NCBI GenBank assembly: GCA_964621265.1
Contig: CAZULQ010000005.1
Span: forward strand, 8,806 to 72,805
Length of the DNA: 64,000 nt
Reading direction: 5' to 3'
DNA from: Porcipelethomonas sp964621265
Lineage (GTDB): Bacteria > Bacillota > Clostridia > Oscillospirales > Ruminococcaceae
Shown here: positions 7,005-12,913 of the stretch, piece by piece
Layout: each line of letters starts with the position of its first letter
Position numbering within the stretch: position 1 is the stretch's first letter
Position numbers and translations under genes: made by a program
The notes under the pieces: generated by a model
What the model saw: the letters and a program-made list of their open reading frames with translations, nothing else
What the model was told of the DNA's origin: nothing
The model's database searches: none

Positions 7005-7033
7005 TTGACATATATTCGTGATTGGTGTATAAT
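7005..7033 (+). promoter_or_regulatory. Promoter of antisense RNA C
   Basis: TTGACA, 17 bp, TATAAT on the plus strand. Confidence 0.85.
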
Positions 7034-7039
7034 ATATAA

Positions 7040-7131
7040 AAAGGGTGACTGCGATAAGCGGTTCTCCCTCATAGTGTGATTAAATTAAAAATAATCGTCC
7101 TATGTGGTAGTGGGGCGATTATTTCTTTTTT
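7040..7131 (+). ncRNA. Antisense RNA of cassette C
   Basis: About 90 nt. The 5' hairpin region (GGGTGACTGCGATAAGCGG then TTCTCCC) aligns with antisense RNAs A and B (shared GATA loop, GCGGT/ACGGT and CTCCC). The 3' end is AAATAATCGTCC / GGGGCGATTATTT followed by CTTTTTT, a good terminator in this direction. Confidence 0.7.
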
Positions 7132-7199
7132 GTGTTGTTGCTGATTTTAATTATTTCAACTACCAACAGCAGTAATGTAAGTAATTCCATAATTTCCAT
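7119..7199 (-). CDS. Small hydrophobic peptide C (type I toxin-like)
   Basis: 26 residues: MEIMELLTLLLLVVEIIKI then SNNTKKK. The sequence differs from A/B but the design is the same: short acidic start, one membrane-length hydrophobic stretch, basic end. The leader shares ACGGTAGGCGG with cassettes A and B. SD GAGGTGAG starts nine bases before the ATG and its first part lies in a GNRA hairpin. A convergent antisense RNA overlaps the 3' end. This makes it a diverged member of the same cassette family. Toxicity is inferred from layout only. Confidence 0.75.
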   Translation of the reverse strand: MEIMELLTLLLLVVEIIKISNNTKKK

Positions 7200-7208
7200 A
7201 GCAACTCA

Positions 7209-7222
7209 CCTCGTTTCCGAGG
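7209..7222 (-). promoter_or_regulatory. SD-sequestering GNRA hairpin, cassette C
   Basis: CCTCG-GAAA-CGAGG on the minus strand. Stem bases differ from A/B but pairing, GNRA loop and SD position are kept. Confidence 0.75.
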
Positions 7223-7253
7223 GAAAGATTAAACCGCCTACCGTTTTATGCAG

Positions 7254-7291
7254 ACACCCATGACTATATTATATCATGGGTGTTCTTTTTT
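7254..7291 (+). terminator. Terminator/palindrome overlapping promoter C
   Basis: Perfect 10-bp arms ACACCCATGA / TCATGGGTGT, followed on the plus strand by TCTTTTTTG. The -10 box of the peptide promoter lies in its loop, so it could serve as a plus-strand terminator, an operator, or both. Confidence 0.7.
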
Positions 7292-7296
7292 GTCAA
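7268..7296 (-). promoter_or_regulatory. Promoter of peptide cassette C
   Basis: Minus strand TTGACA, 17 bp, TATAAT. Confidence 0.85.
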
Positions 7297-7302
7297 TTTA
7301 CG

Positions 7303-7608
7303 TCAGTCTTCTACATAGACATGATAAGGGAGCGTTGTCGGGTCGTCAGAGAGATCCGCATAGCACTCAAACGTCGCCTTTAAAATGCTCGATTCCTTGT
7401 TCTTGAAACCGAGGTCAAAGCCGCTTGTACAAAGCGCATTTTCGAAAACGACAATAACCTTTCTGCCGTCAAGACGCTTTCCGACAAAGCCGAGATTTTC
7501 AACGTAATCGCCCGCATCAATGTAAGGCGTTGAGACGATTTCAGTCCAGCCGTCGGGGAGGTCTGTGTTCTCATTCAAAACGCCGACGATTGTCTCGCGG
7601 TTTCCCAT
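7303..7608 (-). pseudogene. Phage major tail (tube) protein, C-terminal part
   Basis: The frame reads ETIVGVLNENTDLPDGW, GKRLDGRKVIVVFENALC, GFKNKESSILKATFECY and ends YHVYVED, resembling the C-terminal half of siphophage major tail proteins. The ATG at 7608 comes from the upstream gene remnant read in another frame, so it is a chance start at a deletion junction. The N-terminal half is missing. It lies in the expected place before the tail chaperone gene. Confidence 0.6.
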
Positions 7609-7685
7609 GACTTCACATCCTCACCGATAGCGTTTTCTGTTGTGCGTGAAATCTGAATCTTCGCTGTGATGTTGCCACCTATCAT
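7575..7685 (-). pseudogene. Phage head-tail connector protein, N-terminal part
   Basis: GGAGGTG precedes an ATG at 7685. The frame reads MIGGNITAKIQISRTTEN, then AIGEDVKSWET, then goes out of frame at ARQSSAF and stops. The MIGGxIxAxxQI start followed by NAIGExVxxW is typical of small head-closure proteins in Firmicutes siphophages. It continues in another frame into the tail protein remnant, marking a deletion between the two genes near 7600. Confidence 0.65.
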
Positions 7686-7709
7686 TTTATCACCTCCGAC
7701 AAAATATAT

Positions 7710-7771
7710 GGTCGTGCCTTAGCTTGCGCCGCTCTGAATGATAACAGAGCGAAATTCGATGAAACGGCACG
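7710..7771 (+). repeat. Dispersed repeat R1, copy 4
   Basis: GGTCGTGCCTTAGCTTGCG with hairpin GCTCTG-AATGATAA-CAGAGC; directly followed by repeat R2. Confidence 0.65.
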
Positions 7772-7774
7772 TTT

Positions 7775-8135
7775 CCTTTCTTTACTTGTGTAAAGAAAGG
7801 ACCAAAGAAACACACTTCTTTACTTTTCTACGAAAAGAAAGAAGCAAAGAAAAGCCAAGAACTCATAATTTGTGAGCGCATTGAAGCTCTCCGAACCCAT
7901 GACTATGCATACTGCTGAAATATAGCAAAATGCTTTTTGTAAGCTACATAAGCTTTAAACAGTTGCTTGCAAGGGTGTCTTTAACAGGTGAGCGAAGTAT
8001 GCACCGTCCATGCATGCAGGAGTTTAGTTAGCTTTAAATTATGCAGTCATTACATTTCTTTTGGTTCATTTTCTTTGTGTGAACAAAGAAAAGAACTGCA
8101 TTTCTTTGTAACTTTCTTTGTGCAGACAAAGAAAG
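7775..8135 (+). repeat. R2: ~360-bp repeat with terminal hairpins, copy 1
   Basis: Bounded by CTTTCTTT-ACTTGTGT-AAAGAAAG and CTTTCTTT-GTGCAGAC-AAAGAAAG, with further TTCTTT/AAAGAA pairs inside each end. By eye the reverse complement of 51392-51766 matches it over most of its length. It has no open frame of note. It fills the stretch between the capsid and head-tail remnants. Confidence 0.8.
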
Positions 8136-8150
8136 TGGAATAATCAGCAC

Positions 8151-8405
8151 CTAAAACCTCGCCTTCATATACGGCTTTAAAAATCCCAGAAGTGAACGCG
8201 GATAACCCATGACAGAATTATCGCCGTCCATATTGAAATAGGTCTGCATATATGTGTAAGTGAGCGTTGAACCGCCCTGTGGAGAAACGCAGTTGTCAAA
8301 CGGGAGAAGCTGAAGAATCTCCGACTGTCTGAGGAAAATATCCACAACCTTCTGCGCCACCTTGTCGGACATGCCGACTTTCATCTGTTCAAGTGTCATT
8401 GGCAT
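8151..8405 (-). pseudogene. Major capsid protein, N-terminal fragment
   Basis: 84 residues starting MPMTLEQMKVGMSDK, then VVDIFLRQSEILQLLPFDN and SPQGGSTLTYTYM. This matches the start of HK97-type capsid proteins encoded after a scaffold gene; those proteins are usually around 300 residues. The end (GYPRSLLGFLKPYMKARF) is not recognised and may be from another part of the gene after a deletion. Repeat R2 begins 16 bp after the stop. SD AAAGGAT. Confidence 0.6.
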
Positions 8406-8423
8406 AATAAATCAAATCCTTTC

Positions 8424-9044
8424 TTATTCGTTTTCATAACGCTGCATGAGCGCCTGTTCGAGTGTCTCAGGCTCAGTCTGAGGGCTACTGTCGCCATCAG
8501 GGAGCTTGCCGCCGTCGAGGACCTTAAGGCCGCTCTGTGTCTCAAACATTTTCGGGTAAGCCGTTTTGAGCTCAGCGATTTTGCTGTCCCAGCCCTTGAC
8601 AGAGCCGTTATCGTCAAGCTCTAAGGTCTCACCCTTGCGGCTTACGCTCTCACGGAGCTTGAATGTGAGATAGTCAACGTCCGCCGCCTTTTCAGCAAGG
8701 AGGGAAACTTTGAGCGCCGCCTCGAGCTTTGTGTCAGAAAGCTCCTTCTGAAGCTGTGACACCGTGTTTTCATACTCGCTTATCTTGCTCTGCAAATCGG
8801 CATTGCCCTCGCTTGACTTTTTCATTTCCGCAATAAGCCCGTTTGCCTTTTCAAGCTCCGACTGCTTTGACGCTAAGTCCGCTGTCACGCTCTCATACTT
8901 TCCCTTAGCGACGTATTCACCGCCGCCGAGATTGCCAAGCTTAATCTGTTTTTCCTTGTTTGCGTCCAATCCGTTGTGTTCTGTAAGCTTGCTTTCGACC
9001 TGAGCGTAAAGCTCATCACCTAAGACTTCCTTTAAAAATTCCAT
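8424..9044 (-). CDS. Phage scaffold protein (GP20 family)
   Basis: 206 residues, hydrophilic, with a long coiled coil from about residue 50 to 115 (ASKQSELEKANGLIAEM, ENTVSQLQKELSDTKLEA) and an acidic C-terminal segment (ETLEQALMQRYENE). This is the pattern of phage minor structural GP20 scaffold proteins, encoded directly before the capsid gene as here. It would guide capsid shell assembly and then leave. SD GAGGT. It appears complete although the capsid gene after it is not. Confidence 0.85.
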   Translation of the reverse strand: MEFLKEVLGDELYAQVESKLTEHNGLDANKEKQIKLGNLGGGEYVAKGKYESVTADLASKQSELEKANGLIAEMKKSSEGNADLQSKISEYENTVSQLQKELSDTKLEAALKVSLLAEKAADVDYLTFKLRESVSRKGETLELDDNGSVKGWDSKIAELKTAYPKMFETQSGLKVLDGGKLPDGDSSPQTEPETLEQALMQRYENE

Positions 9045-9164
9045 ACTTTTTACCTCGTTTCGTAAGATTTTGTAAATGCGGGTTCACCGCTACGAAAAGA
9101 CAGTTTAAATGCCGTGTCCGGGGCAGTCTATACAGCTTTTAAACGTCGGTCAGTATTTTGGACA

Positions 9165-9192
9165 TGAAAAAAGCACCCTTGAAAGAGTGCTT
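9165..9192 (-). terminator. Terminator
   Basis: Minus strand AAGCACTC-TTTC-AAGGGTGCTT followed by TTTTC. It resembles the hairpins ahead of cassettes A and B, but no cassette is adjacent. Confidence 0.65.
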
Positions 9193-9218
9193 ATAAACAT
9201 ATTGAATTGGGTATAAGA

Positions 9219-9246
9219 AAACCGCCTTGATTGCTCAAAGCGGTTT
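9219..9246 (-). terminator. Terminator of the MuF-JAMM gene pair
   Basis: Minus strand AAACCGCTTTGA-GCAA-TCAAGGCGGTTT followed by TCTT, five bases after the small gene's stop. Confidence 0.75.
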
Positions 9247-9251
9247 GAAAA

Positions 9252-9401
9252 CTATGTTCTGTTTTTCAATCTTCTTTGTTTTTCAGCGGCGGCTTCTGCT
9301 TCAAATTTTGCAATTTCAGCCCGGAGTTCTTCTTTTGACATGTTTTTAATGTCATCAGGAATAATTCCTCTGTCATCAATGAAATATTCTTTTTCAGACA
9401 T
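9252..9401 (-). CDS. 49-residue protein coupled to the MuF-JAMM gene
   Basis: Begins MSEKEYFIDDRGIIPDDIKN, then MSKEELRAEIAKFEAE and a basic end (KQRRLKNRT). SD GGAGGTGGG is inside the end of the upstream gene, whose TAA directly abuts this ATG, so the two are translationally coupled. Similar tiny proteins with a DxxGIIPDxIK start follow MuF-toxin genes in Firmicutes phages. A role as a partner or immunity-like factor for the C-terminal domain upstream is speculation. Confidence 0.75.
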   Translation of the reverse strand: MSEKEYFIDDRGIIPDDIKNMSKEELRAEIAKFEAEAAAEKQRRLKNRT

Positions 9402-10976
9402 TTAGCCCACCTCCCATATTTGTATATCAATAGACTGCGATAACTTTTCAAGTGCTTTTAATTGAGCATCAAACTCACCTAAGCCTTCATTAATATAATT
9501 TTGAATATAAATATTGTAAATTCTCTCGTTTATGATTTCGTTGGAAGTATATCCAAAAATTCTGCCGTTATGACAAGCAACAAAACCAGTTTTATATTTA
9601 TTTTTAAAACACGAGTTAATATCAGAAGCGCTCGGTGGAAGACTGCTGGGGTGAGTGTGCAATGTAATTAAACCGTGATTATTTCTTACCACACTTTTAA
9701 TCTTTTCAGTGTAGATAATCGCACGCTCATCTGTACTGTCTACAACCGAATGAATAACCTTTCCTGTATCTGAATCAATCCAGTACATATCTTCAAAAGC
9801 TGTACCGCTTCTGTGCTTCAATGCAGTTTTTGCACAGTCGTATAAAGTTTTGTTTACATCGGAATTATCTGTTGCTGTATCGAATTTTCGTTTATATTCT
9901 CCGCTTTCAATGTATGTTTTATTTACAAGTGTATTTTTATTTCGTCCATACCTTTGATTTTCAAGAGCCACATTATCACTCCCTACTCTCATTATACCAC
10001 TTTTCTTCGATTTGTCAACATTCTCCCAGTACCTTTTCTTAAACTCTTCATAGTCCGAAACGCCCTTAAATTCAAGGAGTTCACCGCTTTGATTGTCACG
10101 CTTTGTAAAGGCGCTGTCAACGTCCCAGCGCGGCTTTATAAGTGCCACACAGCGGCAGTTTATGTCCTCTTCAGGAACGCCGAAATGGAGCGGGGCTGAC
10201 GCCCTTTTCCCTGCAACTTCAAAGTCCTCCGAAAGCTCACGGACCTGTCCGTCAAGCTGTCTGTGGTGGGGACGGGTCTTGCTGTCAAGGGTTGAGTCCC
10301 ACTGCTTTACAAGGTCGGCGCCCGACTTTTGTTTCGCACGCATACCGCTGTCGAGCGACGCTTCGCTGTAAACCCTGTTGCCCTCGGTTCTTGCAATGGT
10401 CATGCTGCGTCTGACGCTTATTCTGCCGTCAAGCCTTATGTTGCGTGCAATCTCGGCATAAGGCGCGCCCGACGCAATCCCTCTGGAAACGCTGTTGGCT
10501 ATACGCTTTCTGAGCATTTCGACGTCCTCTCCGAGCCGTGTGTAAAGACCCTTGCTGATTTTGCTGTTAATATACATCGCCCTTGTCACAAGCTCGGCAC
10601 TTATCGGAACATTCACGGGCACTCCGCTCATGTTGAGACTATAAAGCGTACCCACAAAGCCGTTTTCATAACTGCTTCTGAGATACTCCGCTATACTTCC
10701 ATACTCGCTGTATGCAAGGTCAGAGAGGAGCGCTTCAAGCTGTTTTCTGATATTCTGCTGAAAGTCACGCCTGTATATCTGCGACTGCAAAACCGAAAGC
10801 GTCACATCGTCCGTCTTGTCAATCTCGCTGAGGAGAATATCAATTTTCCCGTTTGAGATTTCAAGCCGTTCGCACACGTCCTCGAGCGCTTTTTTGTATA
10901 TGGCTTTAAGCGCCCTCAGAGCCTTTTTCTCGCCGCCCAGCTGAGAGCGTACAACCTCTTTTTCAAACTCATTCAT
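9402..10976 (-). CDS. MuF-type minor head protein with C-terminal JAMM-like domain
   Basis: 524 residues. The N-terminal ~300 form an SPP1 gp7 / Mu F minor head protein: helical start, then SMTIARTEGNRVYSEAS, KQWDSTLDSKTRPHHRQLDG and a closing PEEDINCRCVAL. After a linker, residues ~380-500 are an added domain with LHTHPSSLPPSASD, an exact HxH-x6-SxxD JAMM (JAB/MPN) zinc peptidase signature, and a Glu upstream in ERAIIYTEKI. MuF proteins are packaged in capsids, and fusion to toxins or enzymes is known in Firmicutes phages; the substrate here is unknown. It looks intact in a decayed prophage. Confidence 0.8.
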   Translation of the reverse strand: MNEFEKEVVRSQLGGEKKALRALKAIYKKALEDVCERLEISNGKIDILLSEIDKTDDVTLSVLQSQIYRRDFQQNIRKQLEALLSDLAYSEYGSIAEYLRSSYENGFVGTLYSLNMSGVPVNVPISAELVTRAMYINSKISKGLYTRLGEDVEMLRKRIANSVSRGIASGAPYAEIARNIRLDGRISVRRSMTIARTEGNRVYSEASLDSGMRAKQKSGADLVKQWDSTLDSKTRPHHRQLDGQVRELSEDFEVAGKRASAPLHFGVPEEDINCRCVALIKPRWDVDSAFTKRDNQSGELLEFKGVSDYEEFKKRYWENVDKSKKSGIMRVGSDNVALENQRYGRNKNTLVNKTYIESGEYKRKFDTATDNSDVNKTLYDCAKTALKHRSGTAFEDMYWIDSDTGKVIHSVVDSTDERAIIYTEKIKSVVRNNHGLITLHTHPSSLPPSASDINSCFKNKYKTGFVACHNGRIFGYTSNEIINERIYNIYIQNYINEGLGEFDAQLKALEKLSQSIDIQIWEVG

Positions 10977-10993
10977 TTATGTCACCATTTTTA

Positions 10994-11070
10994 TGTAGGG
11001 GACGGCTCCCTCGACGTCCCGTGAATCAAACACAAAATAGGCGGTGCGTCGAAGGCGCCGCACCCTACAA
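10994..11070 (+). repeat. Short palindromic repeat (R3 family), facing pair
   Basis: TGTAGGGGACGGCTCCCTCG then ACGTCCCGT, and an inverted partner GGTGCGTCGAAGGCGCCG then CACCCTACA, flanking about 20 bp. It occupies the gap between the portal remnant and the MuF gene. Confidence 0.65.
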
Positions 11071-11499
11071 ATTAATTTCCGCATTATGAATTAATTCCTC
11101 CGCACTTTTCGGGAGCCTGTTCTTTACCTCCTCGTAGTCGATGTCAAGAGCGTCGCAGATATTGCGCATAAGCGTTTCATCGTCAAGGCTTTCCACAAGA
11201 GACAGCAGAGTGTTGATTTTCGTCTGCTGTGTCTGTGCGTTGAGCTGTTCAATCTGAGCGTTTTCGTGCGCATTGCTCATGATTTCGTGAGTGAAATCAA
11301 AATACACGTCCGACTGCTTGTAGCCTGTCTCGTTTCTGCTGTTTATCTCTCTGAGCACGGGAGTAAGAAGTTTTCTCAAAAACTGCTTTAAACGTATTTC
11401 AAGCTTTGAGCATTTGAGCTCCAAGAGTGAATACGCCGCCTTGATTGCGATGTTCGTTGTGGCTGAGGTATCACGGAGCCCTGCCGTATTAAGCCCCAT
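11065..11499 (-). pseudogene. Phage portal protein, C-terminal part
   Basis: 144 residues; GLNTAGLRDTSATTNIAIK, SLLELKCSKLEIRLKQF and VYFDFTHEIMSNA match the C-terminal third of SPP1 gp6-type portal proteins. The ATG at 11499 is a chance start created where the frame meets the RusA gene. Roughly two thirds of the portal, and the terminase genes that should precede it, are gone. Without a portal this prophage cannot package DNA. Confidence 0.8.
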
Positions 11500-11738
11500 T
11501 CGCCAAGCCCGTCAAGAATAAACTTACCGCTGTAATTGTCTGGGTCACGTCTGCCACGGGTTTTGAAATAATAAGTAATTCTCACAACGGCTTTACTCAG
11601 TGGCTTTTCGGGAACAGGTCTGCAGCAAAGCTTTACAAGCTGTTCCCAGCGCTTTTTCTCCTCACGGTATTCCCAGACATTTTTTCTCCCACCGAACCTG
11701 TTATAGCTCGGTGGTATCTCGTCGATTATGTACTTCAT
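11388..11738 (-). pseudogene. RusA-type Holliday junction resolvase, N-terminal part
   Basis: The first ~83 residues (IDEIPPSYNRFGGRKN, AVVRITYYFKTRGRRDPDNY, SGKFILDGLGEWG) carry the RusA catalytic Asp motif DPDNYxxxxxDGL. After GEWG the frame runs out of register through the portal gene, giving a meaningless tail. A deletion near 11497 removed the end of RusA together with the intervening genes. The start overlaps the previous stop as ATGA. Confidence 0.75.
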
Positions 11739-12580
11739 GCTTCCTCCCCAAAATCATTCGCCAGAGCCTTGTATGCATCTAAATCATAGCTGTGACCGCT
11801 GTCGTAAGTATTGGCGTTCTTCTCATCGTCCTTAGCAATCCATTCTCTTATGGCAAGGTTATAGTCGCTGTATTTACCGCCTTTTAGCTGACACCACTTA
11901 TCAATCTTGCCGATATAGAATCTGACCTTTTCTTCTCCGAAATCGCTGATAAGCTTCTTATGCTCGGTCTCTGTCAGCTTTATATGCGAATAATCTCCGT
12001 AGCTTTGGAGAGGGTCAGCCGCAGTTTCGGCGGCGTTATTCTCTACTTTACTTTCCTTTTCTTTACTTTCTTTTACTTTACTTTTCTTTGTGTGGTTATT
12101 CTCGGATTTATCAGAGTATTTCTCGGAAAAACTGTTGTTATTCCGAGAAATACCGTCATGAGGGTGCAGTTTTATAAAGCACTGTGTATTTTCTTTTTCA
12201 AGAAGCCAGTACTTCGCTTCAACTTCAATATCACGCTTGGCACCTTTTTTCGCCTCCTGATATCTCAGCTGGACTGATTTGGCAGTTAAGACCTTGACCG
12301 ACATAGCAAGTGTGTTATCAAACAGTGACCGACTAAGCAAGTAGTTCACAATCTGCTTTGTTAAGTTTTCGGATATATTCAGCTCATCCGATATATCCAG
12401 TAAAAGGTCCTCATCGTATTCGATGTAGTAACCGCTTCTGTAAATTTCACACAGAAGATAAATGTAAACCATAACCCCGTCTGTGCCGTATTTCGCACGC
12501 AGACGCTTGATTTTCTTATCCGAGAAGAAGTCCACATCAAAGGGAAAGTAAGAAAGACCCTTTTTCTGCGGACGTGCCAT
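11735..12580 (-). CDS. Phage replisome organiser-like protein (DUF4373 type)
   Basis: 281 residues from the ATG at 12580, chosen because GAGGAGGTGG precedes it; the open frame extends three codons further. The N-terminal winged-helix-like domain (SYFPFDVDFFSDKKIKRLRA, GVMVYIYLLCEIYRSGYYI) matches DUF4373 / Lin1244-type phage replication proteins. A Lys/Glu/Ser-rich linker (about residues 165-190) leads to a C-terminal helical domain (FYIGKIDKWCQLKGGKYSDY). It would recruit the host helicase loader to the phage origin. It is the first gene of the surviving prophage block. Confidence 0.75.
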   Translation of the reverse strand: MARPQKKGLSYFPFDVDFFSDKKIKRLRAKYGTDGVMVYIYLLCEIYRSGYYIEYDEDLLLDISDELNISENLTKQIVNYLLSRSLFDNTLAMSVKVLTAKSVQLRYQEAKKGAKRDIEVEAKYWLLEKENTQCFIKLHPHDGISRNNNSFSEKYSDKSENNHTKKSKVKESKEKESKVENNAAETAADPLQSYGDYSHIKLTETEHKKLISDFGEEKVRFYIGKIDKWCQLKGGKYSDYNLAIREWIAKDDEKNANTYDSGHSYDLDAYKALANDFGEEA

Positions 12581-12656
12581 AAGCACCACCTCCTCATAAA
12601 TAGCGCAAAACCACCCGATTTTTGCACGCAGATATGCAAATAAGAGAAAAATTTTT

Positions 12657-12845
12657 TTATTTTTTTCCGTGTATCAGATAATTTTTAAGCGCCATGAAAA
12701 GCGTTGCGTATATGTAATCTCCCGCAAACTGCTTTGACACGAATGATATGGTTATATTGAATTTGTCCTGCCATGAAAAAAGTGTGTTGAGGTAGGATTT
12801 CGGCGGAAGCGCCGAGTGGTCTCGGCAGAACAAATCGCTTCTCAT
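12657..12845 (-). CDS. Possible small phage protein
   Basis: 62 residues at most. The part from SYLNTLFSWQDKFNITI through FVSKQFAGDYIYATLF to NYLIHGKK has protein-like composition, but no clear SD precedes the ATG at 12845. It may be the end of a truncated gene upstream of the replication gene. Not recognised. Confidence 0.35.
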   Translation of the reverse strand: MRSDLFCRDHSALPPKSYLNTLFSWQDKFNITISFVSKQFAGDYIYATLFMALKNYLIHGKK

Positions 12846-12884
12846 TTTCCGGGGAGCGATTTTCTTTTTTCAGGGCACAAAAAT

Positions 12885-12905
12885 ACCACCCGCATAACGG
12901 GTGGT
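12885..12905. terminator. Bidirectional terminator after the GH26 gene
   Basis: ACCACCCG-CATAA-CGGGTGGT with T-runs on both sides (ATTTTTG on the minus strand, TTATTTTTTT on the plus). Confidence 0.85.
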
Positions 12906-12913
12906 TTATTTTT

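Larger units (their letters stand above)
2890..12850 (-). mobile_element. Decayed siphophage prophage remnant
   Basis: Phage genes run on the minus strand in canonical order: replication gene, RusA, portal, MuF, scaffold, capsid, head closure, tail tube, G/GT chaperone, tape measure, distal tail, tail endopeptidase, endolysin, baseplate. Terminase, integrase, repressor and most of the portal, capsid, tape measure and tail genes are missing or reduced to fused ends. No duplicated att site was found; limits are approximate. Repeats and three peptide/antisense cassettes sit between the gene remnants. Confidence 0.85.

Noticed and set aside
9266..9451. 61-residue minus-strand frame over 9266-9451
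   Set aside because: Out of register with the well-supported 49-residue gene at 9252-9401, which has the ribosome binding site and coupling.
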